A DNA stretch of 64,000 nt from Ensifer sp. LC11 (GCF_001695835.1 NZ_MBSO01000003.1:1-64000); one strand, 5' to 3'. Positions 26,795 through 37,813 are shown, numbered from the stretch's first letter. Numbers and translations: made by a program. Notes: generated by a model from the letters alone, not told the origin.

Positions 26795-27289
26795 TCAGCG
26801 CGTTTTCTCGATCGGCACCGACAGGCCGACCTTGACCGGATCCATCGTCACGAAGGTCCGGAAGCGCTTGATGTTGGCATTGCCGAAGAACATGCGGCGC
26901 GTGAAGGCCTCGTAGTCGGCCATCGTCGGCACGATGACGACCAGCATGAAATCGACGTCGCCGGTGACGTAGTAGCATTGCTGCACTTCCGGAGCCGCAG
27001 TGAAGGCCGCCTTTGCCGCGTCGAGCAGGGCGATCTGCTCGCTCTCCACCTCCACCTCGACCAGGATCGTCAGCGCCTGGTTGACGCTGACCGGATCAAT
27101 CACAGCGACATTGGCGCGGATGACGCCGCTTTCCTCCATGCGCTTGATCCGCCGCTGAACCGCCGGCGCGGAGAGATTGACCGCTTCGCCGATCTGGCGC
27201 TGCGGCGTCGTGTTGTCCTTCTGCAGGATAGCGAGGATCGCAAGATCGAAGCGGTCCAAGTCTACAGGCGGCTTTTTTGAAACGGCCAT
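26795..27289 (-). CDS. Lrp/AsnC-family transcriptional regulator
   Basis: Regulator of the leucine-responsive family (164 aa from ATG 27289). The N-terminal HTH reads LDRFDLAILAILQKDNTTPQRQIGEAVNLSAPAVQRRIKRMEESG in overlapping segments. The C-terminal RAM/ligand domain contains VEVEVESEQIALLDAAKAAF, GDVDFMLVVIVPTMADYEAF. A GTG at 27343 would add 18 residues and has a somewhat better SD (GGACGGAA), so the start is uncertain. It diverges from the diaminopropionate operon 159 bp away and is probably its regulator. Stops of this gene and the anti-sigma gene are 12 bp apart. Confidence 0.92.
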   Translation of the reverse strand: MAVSKKPPVDLDRFDLAILAILQKDNTTPQRQIGEAVNLSAPAVQRRIKRMEESGVIRANVAVIDPVSVNQALTILVEVEVESEQIALLDAAKAAFTAAPEVQQCYYVTGDVDFMLVVIVPTMADYEAFTRRMFFGNANIKRFRTFVTMDPVKVGLSVPIEKTR

Positions 27290-27369
27290 CTGGTGTTCAT
27301 CGGTTCCTTTGGTTGGGGTGGGACGCTTGGAACCTGCGCTCACTTCCGTCCCGGCTCACCTTTACAAAC

Positions 27370-27417
27370 TTTCATCTGCTCTGGCCATTTAGAGCGCATT
27401 TCTCGTGGCGGATGAAA
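27370..27417. promoter_or_regulatory. Candidate Lrp-type operator
   Basis: Widely spaced inverted repeat: TTTCATCTGC (27370-27379) and GCGGATGAAA (27408-27417), nine of ten positions complementary. It is centred in the gap between the Lrp gene and the operon it probably controls. A spacing of 38 bp between arm centres is compatible with an Lrp octamer contacting repeated sites. Confidence 0.4.
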
Positions 27418-27448
27418 TAGATTTTCGTTCGGATACGGAGAATGCACC

Positions 27449-28654
27449 ATGTTCCTAGCAAATACCCACGCCGATTTCGGGGCTCCCCTGCTGATCGAAG
27501 ATGCCGAGATGCTTTCGCTCGCGGCTGCCGGAGATGTCGAACGCCATTTCTCTCAGAGGCAGGATCACCGGCCGACGCCGCTGCATGCTTTGCCCGCTCT
27601 GGCCAAGGAGCTCGGCGTTGCCGGCGTCTTCGTCAAGGACGAGGGCCATCGCCTCGGGCTTGGCAGCTTCAAGGCGCTTGGCGGCTCCTATGCGGTGATC
27701 CGCCTGGTGATCGAGGAGGCGGAACGGCACCTTGGTCGCGGCCTCGGTCTCGACGATTTCGACCGGCCCGAGGTTCGCGCTGTTGCGGCCGGCATGACCT
27801 TCGGCTGCGCCACCGATGGCAATCACGGTCGCTCCGTCGCTATGGGTGCAGAACTTGTCGGCGCGAAATCGGTGATTTTCGTCCACGCGGGCGTCAGCGA
27901 GAAACGCATCGAGGCGATCGCCCGCTATGGCGCCGAAATCGTCCGCGTCGCCGGGACCTACGACGATTCCGTCGCGGAGGCAGCGCGGGTCTGCGAGGCA
28001 CGTGGCTGGACCGTCGTCTCCGATACGTCCTGGCCCGGTTACGAATACATCCCTGGGCTGGTGATGCAGGGTTACACCGCGCTTCTGTGTGAGGCGCTTC
28101 GGCAGATGGATCAGCCGCCGACCCATGTTTTCGTGCAGGCCGGCGTCGGCGGCATCGCGGCCGCCACTGCAGGGCATCTGGCGCTTCGCTACGGGGACGA
28201 TCGCCCGCGTTTCGTCGTCGTCGATCCAGCGCGCGCTGCCTGCCTCTACGAAAGCGCCAAGGCGGGGCATCCCATCAAGGTGCAGCACGGCGAGCCGACG
28301 ATCATGGCCATGCTCGAATGTTATGAGCCGTCGTTGGTTGCCTGGCGTATCCTGTCCCGAGTTGCCGATGCGTTCATGACGGTCGATGAGGAGGATGCAG
28401 TTTCGATCATGAACCGGTTGGCGCGTCCGGTCGGCGGCGATCCGGCGATCGTTGCCGGCGAAAGCGGCGGCGTCGGACTGGCCGGTCTGGTGGCCGTTGC
28501 CCGTGATCCTGTGCTTGGCGAAGCACTCGGATTGACCGCGCAGTCGCGTGTCTTCGTCATCAATACCGAGGGGGCCACGGATCCCGAGCGCTATGCCGCC
28601 CTGGTGGGACTGACCGCTGAGACCGTCGCGGACCAAACGAGCGAAAGAGGGTGA
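27449..28654 (+). CDS. dpaL: Diaminopropionate ammonia-lyase
   Basis: PLP enzyme converting 2,3-diaminopropionate to pyruvate and two ammonia. It is 401 aa, like E. coli YgeX/DpaL. The PLP lysine lies in GLGSFKALGGSYAV. The tell-tale family stretch is MTFGCATDGNHGRSVA, and the phosphate-binding loop is VQAGVGGIAAATAGHL. Also typical are DTSWPGYEYIPGLVMQGY and the CYEPSLVAW region. ATG 27449 has GGAG 8 nt upstream. First gene of an operon with two amidohydrolases, much like ygeX-ygeY-hyuA in E. coli. The Lrp gene upstream is the likely regulator. Confidence 0.93.
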   Translation: MFLANTHADFGAPLLIEDAEMLSLAAAGDVERHFSQRQDHRPTPLHALPALAKELGVAGVFVKDEGHRLGLGSFKALGGSYAVIRLVIEEAERHLGRGLGLDDFDRPEVRAVAAGMTFGCATDGNHGRSVAMGAELVGAKSVIFVHAGVSEKRIEAIARYGAEIVRVAGTYDDSVAEAARVCEARGWTVVSDTSWPGYEYIPGLVMQGYTALLCEALRQMDQPPTHVFVQAGVGGIAAATAGHLALRYGDDRPRFVVVDPARAACLYESAKAGHPIKVQHGEPTIMAMLECYEPSLVAWRILSRVADAFMTVDEEDAVSIMNRLARPVGGDPAIVAGESGGVGLAGLVAVARDPVLGEALGLTAQSRVFVINTEGATDPERYAALVGLTAETVADQTSERG

Positions 28655-28657
28655 GAG

Positions 28658-29833
28658 ATGGCGGGAACGGATTTTGACCGGTTAGTCGAGGAAATGACCG
28701 CCTGGCGGCGTGACCTGCATGCACATCCGGAGTTCGGCTTCGAGGAGCAGCGTACCTCCGCCTTCGTCGCGGCGAAGCTCAGGGATTTCGGCCTTGACGA
28801 GGTGGTGGAAGGCATCGGCGGTACCGGCGTCGTCGGCCGGCTGAAGCGCGGCAGCGGTAATCGCGCTATTGCCCTTCGCGCCGACATGGATGCGCTCCGG
28901 ATACCGGAACAGGGGGATGTGCCCTATCGCTCGACAAAGCCCGGCACCATGCATGCCTGCGGCCACGACGGCCACACGGCGATGCTGCTTGGTGCTGCGA
29001 AAATGCTCGCCGAAGACGGCGACTTCGACGGGACGGTTTGCTTCATCTTCCAACCGGCGGAGGAGTGGGGCAAGGGCGCGCTCGCGATGCTCGACGATGG
29101 GCTGATGGAGCGCTTCCCCTTCGACGAGATCTACGGTCTGCACAACATGCCGGGGCTGCCGGTCGGCCGCTTCGAAACCCGCATCGGCCCGATCATGTCG
29201 GCGGAAGACAACTTCGAAATCGTGCTCAAGGGCGTTGGCGGCCATGCCGCGCGGCCGCATTGGGGTAACGAGACCTTGGTCGCCGCCTGCGCCACCGTCG
29301 TCAATCTGCAGACGGTCGTCTCGCGCCGCCTTTCGCCGACGGATATTGGCGTCGTCTCGGTTACCGAGCTTCTGACAGACGGCACGCGCAATGCCTTGCC
29401 GGGCCTCGCGCGCATCCTCGGCGATGCCCGCAGTTTCCGTCCCGAGGTCAGCGCCAAGATCGAGGCGGAGATGCGCGTGATCGCCAAGGGTACGGCGGAC
29501 GCCTATGGCTGCGAGGTCGAGGTCATCTATACGCGCGAGTTCGTGCCGTTGATCAACGATCCCGTTTTGACCGGCCACGCCTTTGCCGCGGCGGAAGCGG
29601 TGTTCGGCGCCGGGAATATCGCGACGGCCGCCGAGCCGATGACCGGCTCGGAGGATTTCGCGCGCTTCCTCGAACACGTGCCGGGCTGCTTCGTCTTCAT
29701 CGGCAACGGCGAGGCGTCTGCACCGCTGCACAATCCGCGTTACGACTTCAATGACGATGCGCTGATCTTCGGCGCGCGCTACCACGCGGAAATCGTCAGA
29801 CAGAGACTGGCGCCGACCGACGCGCGGCCATGA
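28658..29833 (+). CDS. M20-family amidohydrolase
   Basis: Zinc amidohydrolase of the hippurate hydrolase/aminoacylase group (391 aa). Motifs: RRDLHAHPEFGFEEQRT, MHACGHDGHTAMLLGAA, FIFQPAEEWGKGALAM, YGLHNMPGLPVG and EPMTGSEDFARFLE. It begins 3 bp after the lyase stop with GAGGGTGAG as SD, and its stop overlaps an ATG of the following frame. In this setting it is likely to release diaminopropionate or a related amino acid from an N-acyl derivative, which the lyase then degrades. It shares the family of the enzyme at 10129 but belongs to a separate operon. Confidence 0.92.
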   Translation: MAGTDFDRLVEEMTAWRRDLHAHPEFGFEEQRTSAFVAAKLRDFGLDEVVEGIGGTGVVGRLKRGSGNRAIALRADMDALRIPEQGDVPYRSTKPGTMHACGHDGHTAMLLGAAKMLAEDGDFDGTVCFIFQPAEEWGKGALAMLDDGLMERFPFDEIYGLHNMPGLPVGRFETRIGPIMSAEDNFEIVLKGVGGHAARPHWGNETLVAACATVVNLQTVVSRRLSPTDIGVVSVTELLTDGTRNALPGLARILGDARSFRPEVSAKIEAEMRVIAKGTADAYGCEVEVIYTREFVPLINDPVLTGHAFAAAEAVFGAGNIATAAEPMTGSEDFARFLEHVPGCFVFIGNGEASAPLHNPRYDFNDDALIFGARYHAEIVRQRLAPTDARP

Positions 29834-29862
29834 GCAGGCATTCGCATGAAGGAAGGAAAGAC

Positions 29863-31101
29863 ATGCCATTGCATTCCATCGACGCCGCGCGGCTGATCGG
29901 GCGTATCCTTGCGCTTGGCGAAATCGGTCGCGATCCGCAGGGACAGCTGACGCGACTGGCCGGGTCCGACAGCGATAGGGCCGGCCGCGACCGGCTGGTC
30001 GGCTGGCTCACGGATGCAGGGCTGGAGGTCGTGATCGACCGTATCGGCAATATCTTCGGCATCTGGCGAGACGAGACCAATGCTGGCGAAGCGCCGCTCA
30101 TGCTCGGCTCGCATATCGATACGGTGATCAATGCCGGCGTCTATGACGGCTGTTATGGCGTGCTTGCCGCGCTGGAAGTGATCGAGACGTTGAAGGAGCG
30201 CGGCGCGACGCCCGCGCGCCCGGTCATCGTTGCCGCCTTCACCAATGAGGAGGGCGTACGCTATGCGCCCGACATGCTTGGCTCGCTCGTCTATGCTGGC
30301 GGTCTCTCCGTTGAGGCAGCGCTCTCAATCGTCGGTACCGACGGCACGACTCTCGGAGAAGAGCTCGAACGGATCGGCTATGCCGGTAGCACCGAGCCGG
30401 GCTTCGCCAGGCCGCATGCCTATGTCGAGCTGCATATCGAGCAGGGGCCCGCGCTGGAGCGCGAGGGCTTCGCAATTGGCGCGGTCGAAAACCTGCAGGG
30501 TATTTCCTGGCAGCGGATCACCGTCGATGGCGTCGCCAATCACGCCGGCACGACGCCGATGGCGATGCGCCGCGACGCCGGGCTTGCTGCTGCCCGCGTC
30601 GGCCTGTTCCTGCGCGAACATATCACCCGGTCGAATGGGCCGAGCGTGGCAACTATCGGCACCATGCGTTTCGAGCCGGACGCGATCAACGTCATCCCGT
30701 CGCGCGCGGTCTTCACCGTCGATCTGCGCGATCCGGATGAAGATCGGCTACAGGCGCTCGAAATGGCGCTTGCGGATTTCCTTGTCCGTATAGGCGCGGA
30801 AGAGGGTGTCGAGATCTCGGTCGAGCGCCTTGCACGTTTCCAACCGGTGACCTTCGATCAGGGCATCGTCGAGATGATCGAGGCTTCGGCGAGCACACGT
30901 AGCCTCAAGAGTCGGCGCATGACCTCGGGCGCCGGCCATGATGCCCAGATGATCGCCCGCATCGCCCCGACGGCGATGATCTTCGTCCCGAGCCGCGACG
31001 GCATCAGCCACAATCCGCGCGAACACACCGAGCCCGCCGACCTTGTCGCCGGGGCGAATGTGCTGCTCGACGTGGTCGAGCGGATGGCTCGTAGCGGCTA
31101 G
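29863..31101 (+). CDS. Zn-dependent hydrolase (N-carbamoyl amino acid amidohydrolase/allantoate family)
   Basis: M20-type hydrolase of the hydantoinase/carbamoylase family (412 aa), expected to split N-carbamoyl amino acids or ureido compounds. Motifs: LMLGSHIDTVINAGVYDG, AFTNEEGVRYAPDMLGS, YVELHIEQGPALE, NHAGTTPMAMRRDA, SGAGHDAQMIA and DGISHNPREHTEPADLV. The ATG at 29863 has GGAAGG six bases upstream. The ATG at 29830 overlapping the previous stop has no SD. Third gene of the diaminopropionate operon, so the pathway may handle a carbamoylated or oxalylated diaminopropionate. Confidence 0.92.
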   Translation: MPLHSIDAARLIGRILALGEIGRDPQGQLTRLAGSDSDRAGRDRLVGWLTDAGLEVVIDRIGNIFGIWRDETNAGEAPLMLGSHIDTVINAGVYDGCYGVLAALEVIETLKERGATPARPVIVAAFTNEEGVRYAPDMLGSLVYAGGLSVEAALSIVGTDGTTLGEELERIGYAGSTEPGFARPHAYVELHIEQGPALEREGFAIGAVENLQGISWQRITVDGVANHAGTTPMAMRRDAGLAAARVGLFLREHITRSNGPSVATIGTMRFEPDAINVIPSRAVFTVDLRDPDEDRLQALEMALADFLVRIGAEEGVEISVERLARFQPVTFDQGIVEMIEASASTRSLKSRRMTSGAGHDAQMIARIAPTAMIFVPSRDGISHNPREHTEPADLVAGANVLLDVVERMARSG

Positions 31102-31330
31102 CGAGGCAGTCGGGAATACTCGCGGCGAGAAGCGCGATGTTCTGTATACGTATTCGCGCCGCCACACTTTGGCAGGTCTTGATCGGGATAGACATTTCTC
31201 GAATTAAGCTCTGACGCCAGTTGAGCTGGCTCTCGCGATGATCGCCTGGAGCCGGGAGCTACACGCGCGTCCGGTGTGCGGTTGCGAGAAACAGCACGTC
31301 ACCCTTCGTCGCGACGAAGCAGACGTCGCT

Positions 31331-31897
31331 TCAAGGCTCTCTTCTCGTCTGAACTGCGTTTTTGCGTGATCCTGCATCGGTCCTTTGTCCGGAAGAAGAC
31401 TCTGGCCGGCTCCGTTCGGGGCGCGTTTCCGGTGCCTGGCGGAAAAGGTTGAGGAAATTGCTGCCGCCGTGCCATACGTTGCCGCTTGGTCCGTAATCCC
31501 GCGTGTCCCGCGACAACGAGTGGCGCGCGCTATGCCCGTCGATGCCCGGCGGGGATGAGTGGCGCTCGCTGTTCCCGTCGATGGCGCCACCTCCGCCGCC
31601 TGCGCCGGTTCCGCCGGGCACTCCGCCCGAGCCGCTGCCATCGCCGGTGCCCCAATCGCCGCCACCCTCTGTGCCGTTGCTTCCGCCGCTCCCGACGTTT
31701 TCGCCACCTTGGTCGCTGCCGCCTGCGCCATTTTCACCATTCCCGCCTCCGGCATCGGCGTCGTCCGCATGGGCGGCGGAAATCCAGGAAAGGCCCGCGG
31801 CAAAACTTCTGCCGTCGCCGAGGCGTGGCAGATCTCCGGCGAGTGCCGCAAGGCCTCCTATCGACAGGGCCGTCAGTCTCAGCAGGCGTGTCCTCAA
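31331..31897 (-). pseudogene. Truncated paralogue of the S8 protease (signal peptide and linker only)
   Basis: Encodes 188 aa that match the N-terminus of the protease at 23887. Both have RLLRLTALSI-GLA and GLSWIS-A-ADD at the signal-peptide end, then a Gly-rich linker (much longer here) and a shared block (here WHGGSNFLNLFRQAPETR, there WRGGGNLLDLLRQTPERR). The propeptide and catalytic domain are absent. The frame stops at 31331, and no D, H or S motif is found downstream before the hydrolase gene. The TTG start with AAGGAG six bases upstream and about 78 percent of the upstream 50 bp are conserved with the protease gene. It may be a decayed duplicate or an expressed small secreted Gly/Ser-rich protein. 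Confidence 0.6.
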
Positions 31898-31991
31898 GTC
31901 TCTCTCCTTGTGCAAACAGCGTCGTCTTGCAAGACCTTCTGCGCGGCAGAAGACGGCAGATTGTCGCGAGTGAGTTTCGCCGACAGCGACT

Positions 31992-32041
31992 TTTGCGTGA
32001 GCTTTGCATATCGCTCAATCGATGCGTGGACAAGCTATTCG
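31992..32041 (-). promoter_or_regulatory. Promoter region conserved with the S8 protease gene
   Basis: This block matches 25351-25400 at 39 of 50 positions, including the -35-like GAATA (minus strand, 32040-32036) and the CGATTG region corresponding to -10 (CGTTG in the other copy). The first bases of both elements have changed, so activity with the same ECF sigma may be reduced. Confidence 0.45.
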
Positions 32042-32074
32042 GGTGCCGGACGAGGCTTTAGGGGCTGGGTACGG

Positions 32075-32097
32075 ATGCTCGGGTCAAGCCCGAGCAT
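32075..32097. repeat. Short palindromic intergenic repeat
   Basis: ATGCTCGGG (32075-32083), TCAAG loop, CCCGAGCAT (32089-32097). This CTCGGGTCAAGCCCGAG type of element is, as far as I recall, a widespread small palindrome in alphaproteobacterial intergenic DNA. Only one copy was noticed here. Confidence 0.5.
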
Positions 32098-32169
32098 GAC
32101 GGAGGGAGAGGCTACTGGCGATAGCCTGCGTTCCAATTGCAGGTGAAGAGCGCGAAGCGCCAGGTGAGG

Positions 32170-32195
32170 AGAAGGGGTCGTTGCCGGCCCCTTCT
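32170..32195 (-). terminator. Hairpin downstream of thiC
   Basis: AGAAGGGG and CCCCTTCT form an 8-bp perfect stem with a 10-nt loop, starting 18 bp beyond the thiC stop on the minus strand. No T-run follows in that direction, so it is a probable but not certain terminator. Confidence 0.5.
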
Positions 32196-32212
32196 TTAGG
32201 GCTTTGCGACGC

Positions 32213-34246
<2,034 letters not shown>

Positions 34247-34259
34247 GTGAATGCCCAAG

Positions 34260-34289
34260 AGATAGCCATCGATCGGCCTGCGTCGTCAA
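34260..34289 (-). promoter_or_regulatory. Predicted thiC promoter
   Basis: On the minus strand TTGACG (34289-34284) is followed after 18 bp by CTATCT (34265-34260). The predicted start point, near 34253, falls a few bases before the TPP aptamer, which is what a riboswitch-controlled transcript needs. Confidence 0.55.
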
Positions 34290-34305
34290 GCGTGAATTCG
34301 CCTGG

Positions 34306-34340
34306 CGATCAAGATACACTCTATAGGTGTATCTTGATCG
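34306..34340. repeat. 14-bp perfect inverted repeat between dctD and thiC
   Basis: CGATCAAGATACAC (34306-34319) and its exact complement (34327-34340) around a 7-bp AT-rich centre. It starts 12 bp after the dctD stop and ends about 17 bp before the thiC -35. It could be the dctD terminator stem (though no T-run follows) or an operator for an unknown dimeric regulator of thiC. Confidence 0.75.
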
Positions 34341-34351
34341 CGTTGGAGGGC

Positions 34352-35716
34352 CTAGCGACCGCTCTTCTCCGGTGCGCCGCGTTCTGCATAGTCGGCGCGG
34401 TTGATGCCGTGGCGCTGGAGCTTGTCGTAGAAGGTTTTGCGCGGAATGCCGAGCGCCTCGATGGTTGCCTTGACGTCGCCGCGCTGGGCGCGCAGCGCCT
34501 CCTTCAGGATCTCAGCCTCGTAGCGTTCTAGCCGTTCCGGCAGCGCGAATCCGGGCTGCTCAACTGCGACAACTGGCTGCCCAAGCGGGCCTTCGACGCC
34601 AAGCGCGACCCGTTCGGCAAAGTGCGAGAGCTCGCGCACATTGCCGGGCCAGGCATGGGTCATCAAGTGCTGCCTTACGGCCGGCGAAACGCCGGGGACG
34701 TCGCGCTTGAAGCGCTCGGCCGCGCGCGTCAGAAAATGCGAGAAAAGCAGCGGAATGTCGTCGCGACGCTCGCGCAGCGGCGGGATCGACAGGGTCACGA
34801 CATTCAATCGGAAGTAGAGGTCTTCGCGAAAGTCGCCGCGCTGCGCCGGGTCGCCGAGATCGATCTTGGCAGCAGCGATGACGCGGATATCGACGGGGCG
34901 CACCTGATTGGTGCCAAGCGGCGTGATCTCGCGGGCCTCGAGCACGCGCAGCATCTTGACCTGCGTCGCCGGCGGCATCGCCTCGATCTCGTCAAGGAAG
35001 AGGGTGCCGCCGCTCGCATGCTCGATGCGGCCGATGCGTTTCTTCAAGGCGCCGGTGAAGGCGCCCGCTTCATGGCCGAAGAGTTCGCTTTCGATCATCG
35101 TTTCCGGTAGCGCACCGCAGTTCAGCGCCACGAAATTGCCGTTGCGCCGCCGGCTCCAGTTGTGCAGCAGCGTCGCGACCACTTCCTTGCCGCTGCCGGT
35201 CTCGCCGGCGACGAGCACGTCCACGTCGGTGTCGGCGATGTGGCGGATCGTCTGGCGCAGCCGCTCGATCACCGGCGTCTGGCCGATCAGCGGCAGGCTG
35301 TCTCCGGCGGTCTCGGCGGCATGCTTCAGCGCGCGGTTTTCCATCACGAGTTGGCGCTTTTCGAGCGCGCGGCGCACGCTCTGCACCAGCCGGTCGGCGG
35401 CAAAGGGTTTGGGGATGAAGTCGTAGACGCCGTCCTTCAACGCCTGCACCGCCATCGGGATATCGCCATGCCCGGTCACCAGGATCACCGGCAGGTCTTT
35501 GTCGAAGGCGGCGATGCGGCGAAAGAGCGCCAGTCCGTCGATCCCCGGCATGCGGATATCGCTGACGACGATGCCCTCAAAATTGGGGTCGAGCGTCGCC
35601 AGGGCCTCGGCCGCTCCCGCATGCGCGGTAACGCCAAGACCCGCGAGTTCCAGCGTCTGCTTCATCGCCTTTCTGAGATCGGCGTCGTCGTCGATCAGAT
35701 ACACGGACGGCTGCAT
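34352..35716 (-). CDS. dctD: C4-dicarboxylate response regulator DctD
   Basis: Sigma-54-dependent activator (454 aa). The receiver domain has phospho-acceptor Asp53 (VVSDIRMPG) and acidic pocket IDDDAD. The AAA+ domain has Walker A GETGSGKE, the sigma-54 contact loop [15 protein letters not shown] and Walker [11 protein letters not shown]. The C-terminal Fis-type HTH ends in [15 protein letters not shown]. Phosphorylated by DctB, it activates dctA from upstream sites. The gene starts 3 bp after the dctB stop, on the same strand. Identification rests on the divergent dctA with a sigma-54 promoter and the near-standard length. Confidence 0.96.
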   Translation of the reverse strand: MQPSVYLIDDDADLRKAMKQTLELAGLGVTAHAGAAEALATLDPNFEGIVVSDIRMPGIDGLALFRRIAAFDKDLPVILVTGHGDIPMAVQALKDGVYDFIPKPFAADRLVQSVRRALEKRQLVMENRALKHAAETAGDSLPLIGQTPVIERLRQTIRHIADTDVDVLVAGETGSGKEVVATLLHNWSRRRNGNFVALNCGALPETMIESELFGHEAGAFTGALKKRIGRIEHASGGTLFLDEIEAMPPATQVKMLRVLEAREITPLGTNQVRPVDIRVIAAAKIDLGDPAQRGDFREDLYFRLNVVTLSIPPLRERRDDIPLLFSHFLTRAAERFKRDVPGVSPAVRQHLMTHAWPGNVRELSHFAERVALGVEGPLGQPVVAVEQPGFALPERLERYEAEILKEALRAQRGDVKATIEALGIPRKTFYDKLQRHGINRADYAERGAPEKSGR

Positions 35717-35719
35717 CGC

Positions 35720-37585
35720 TCAGGCCCTCTTCAGGCGGACCGTGAAGACGGTGCCCCTGTCATTGGTTTCGACTGAGATCTCGCCGCCATAGTCGGCGAC
35801 GATTTCCTTGGATATCGCAAGGCCGAGCCCAAGCCCTTCGTCCTTGGAGGTGTTGAACGGGGTGAACAGGTCTTCGCGGATGTCTGCCCTGATGCCCGGA
35901 CCGTTGTCGGCAACGACGAGTGAAACCCTGTCGTCAGGGCCGTTTTCGCAGCGCACGCGGATCTCGGCATCGGCGCGATCGCCAAGCGCTTCGAGCGCGT
36001 TCTGCAGAAGATTGATCAGGACCTGTTCGAGCCGGATGCGGCTGCCGAGTACACTGAGGCCGTCTGCCGGGAGGTCGATCACGATTGCGTCCATGCGGCC
36101 GGCAAAGCGGCTGCGCAGCAGCATCAGGGCGCCCTCGATCACCTCGCGCAAGGGCGTCGGTTCGGCGACGAAGCGGCCCTTGCGGGCGAAGCTGCGCAAC
36201 TCGTCGGTGATGGTGCCGACCCTATCGGTCAGCTCGGCGATGCTGAGAAGGTTTTCGACCGCTGTTTCCTGTTGGCCACGGTCGAGGAAGGTGCGGGCAT
36301 TGTCGGCATAGGCGCGGATGGTGGCGACCGGCTGGTTGATCTCGTGGGCGACGCCGGCCGCCACCTGGCCGAGGATCGCCAGACGGTTCGCCTGCACCAG
36401 CTCCTGCTGCACCGTCTGCAGTTTTTCACCGGTTCGCCGGTGATCGGCGATCTCCGTTTCAAGATGATCACGGGCAAGGCTGAGGTCGCGGGTGCGTTCC
36501 GTCACGCGACGCTCCAGTTCGTCGCGGGCAGCGCGATCTCGCGCGGAGGCAAGTGCCAGAGTCTGGCGCCGGCGCAGCAGAAAGGCCGCAAGAGCAAGGA
36601 GCGGCACGAGGGCGGCAAGTGCGAGCAGCCGCGCCTCGCGGGTTGCAGCCGCGATCGCGCCATCGAGCGGCGCCAGTTGCTCCAGCCGCCAGCTCGTCGT
36701 TGGCACCATGGTTTCGACCCGCAGGAACCGCCGCTCGCTGTCGCCCGGCAGCAGCGCGCGCAGCTCGCTCGACCCGTCCGCGGTCGGTTCGATATCGCGG
36801 AAAGGTAGCGGCAACAGCGAGGCGTCGCCAAATTGCAGGCTGTCGCGGATGGCGGCGACGCGATCGCGCGGAATGGCTCTCGTCGTCATGAAACGCCAGG
36901 ACGGGAAGCTGGTGATGAGCACGATGCCGCGCCGATCGGTAACATAGACCGGCTTGCCGGAGGCGAGCCATTCCGCTTCGACATCGTCGAATTCGAGCTT
37001 GGCGACGACGACGCCGATCGGGCCGTCGGGGCCCTGAACGCGTCGCGAGATGTAGAGGCCCGGCCGCTTGCTGACCGTGCCCATGGCGAAATGCTCCGCC
37101 TTGCCGTCGCGCATCGCCATGCGGAAATATTCGCGGAAGGCGTAGTCGTTGCCGACGAAGCTTGTCGGTTCGCGCCAGTTGCTGGCCGCAACGGCAACAC
37201 CATCGGGGCCGATCACGTAGATGACAGCGGCGTCGGTGTTGGCGGCCAGCGCCTGGAGCTTCTCGTTCAGCCGTTGCAGCGCTTCGGCACTGCGGGTCGA
37301 AAGCGCACCCTTCACTTCGACATCGTCTGCGAGCACCAGCGGCGTCGCGCGCTGGCGTTCGAGCACGGCGCGCAACAGCGACGCCTTCAGGTTGGCGTCG
37401 ATCCGGCTCTGGGCGCCGACCGTCTCAAGCGCCTGGTTACGGCCGTAGGAACCGGCGAGCAGAAACCCGACCGCGAGCAGGGCCAGAGCGAGGGCGGCGA
37501 ACAGGAGCCAGGCGCGGCGCATCGGCTGGTCTAGCTCTGACAGATCGAGGGGGGTGGTCGGCTTGGGCATAGCGGGATTGTGCAT
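35720..37585 (-). CDS. dctB: C4-dicarboxylate sensor histidine kinase DctB
   Basis: Membrane sensor kinase (621 aa, the size I recall for S. meliloti DctB). TM1 lies near residues 25-45 and TM2 near 300-320, enclosing a large periplasmic tandem-PAS sensor (e.g. [15 protein letters not shown]). A coiled coil follows, then the kinase core: H-box [20 protein letters not shown] (His near 412), N-box [14 protein letters not shown]1 VADNGPGI and G2 [13 protein letters not shown]. The ATG at 37585 follows GCGGAAAG and leaves the dctA upstream activator site outside the gene. It controls DctD by phosphorylation, with DctA known to modulate its signalling in rhizobia. Confidence 0.96.
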   Translation of the reverse strand: MHNPAMPKPTTPLDLSELDQPMRRAWLLFAALALALLAVGFLLAGSYGRNQALETVGAQSRIDANLKASLLRAVLERQRATPLVLADDVEVKGALSTRSAEALQRLNEKLQALAANTDAAVIYVIGPDGVAVAASNWREPTSFVGNDYAFREYFRMAMRDGKAEHFAMGTVSKRPGLYISRRVQGPDGPIGVVVAKLEFDDVEAEWLASGKPVYVTDRRGIVLITSFPSWRFMTTRAIPRDRVAAIRDSLQFGDASLLPLPFRDIEPTADGSSELRALLPGDSERRFLRVETMVPTTSWRLEQLAPLDGAIAAATREARLLALAALVPLLALAAFLLRRRQTLALASARDRAARDELERRVTERTRDLSLARDHLETEIADHRRTGEKLQTVQQELVQANRLAILGQVAAGVAHEINQPVATIRAYADNARTFLDRGQQETAVENLLSIAELTDRVGTITDELRSFARKGRFVAEPTPLREVIEGALMLLRSRFAGRMDAIVIDLPADGLSVLGSRIRLEQVLINLLQNALEALGDRADAEIRVRCENGPDDRVSLVVADNGPGIRADIREDLFTPFNTSKDEGLGLGLAISKEIVADYGGEISVETNDRGTVFTVRLKRA

Positions 37586-37610
37586 CTTTCCGCCCGGAGT
37601 TCCAGACGAC

Positions 37611-37630
37611 TTGTGCGGAAACCCGCTCAA
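37611..37630. promoter_or_regulatory. DctD upstream activating site
   Basis: TTGTGCGG-N4-CCGCTCAA is symmetric at seven of eight paired positions and matches the form of DctD binding sites known upstream of rhizobial dctA. It is about 75 bp upstream of the sigma-54 promoter. A second, poorer site may lie just downstream around 37636-37658. Confidence 0.65.
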
Positions 37631-37704
37631 ATCTTCGTGCGTCCGATATCACGTGCACCAAATATTCCCATTATTTCAATAGCTTGTATTCTTCTGCCGC
37701 GAAC

Positions 37705-37720
37705 TGGCACGGTCATTGCA
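37705..37720 (+). promoter_or_regulatory. Sigma-54 promoter of dctA
   Basis: TGGCAC-N5-TTGCA is an exact match to the -24/-12 consensus (GG and GC dinucleotides at the right spacing). Located about 95 bp upstream of the dctA start codon. Confidence 0.92.
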
Positions 37721-37813
37721 AATGACATCCTCATGACAGCCCGAGCTGTCGCGCATCGGAAATTGACCCGGGAGGCCCGGCATGACGCCGGACTGGGTCC
37801 AGTGGAGGATCTC

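Larger units (their letters stand above)
31898..32212. other. Promoter of protease remnant and thiC downstream region
   Basis: No gene. It holds the ECF-like promoter region of the truncated paralogue (31992-32041), an intergenic repeat hairpin at 32075-32097 and a hairpin at 32170-32195 beyond the thiC stop. Confidence 0.5.

Noticed and set aside
31204-31851. Frame on the minus strand overlapping the protease remnant and extending past its stop
   Set aside because: Considered as a frameshifted continuation of the remnant, but no protease motif appears in any frame downstream of 31331.
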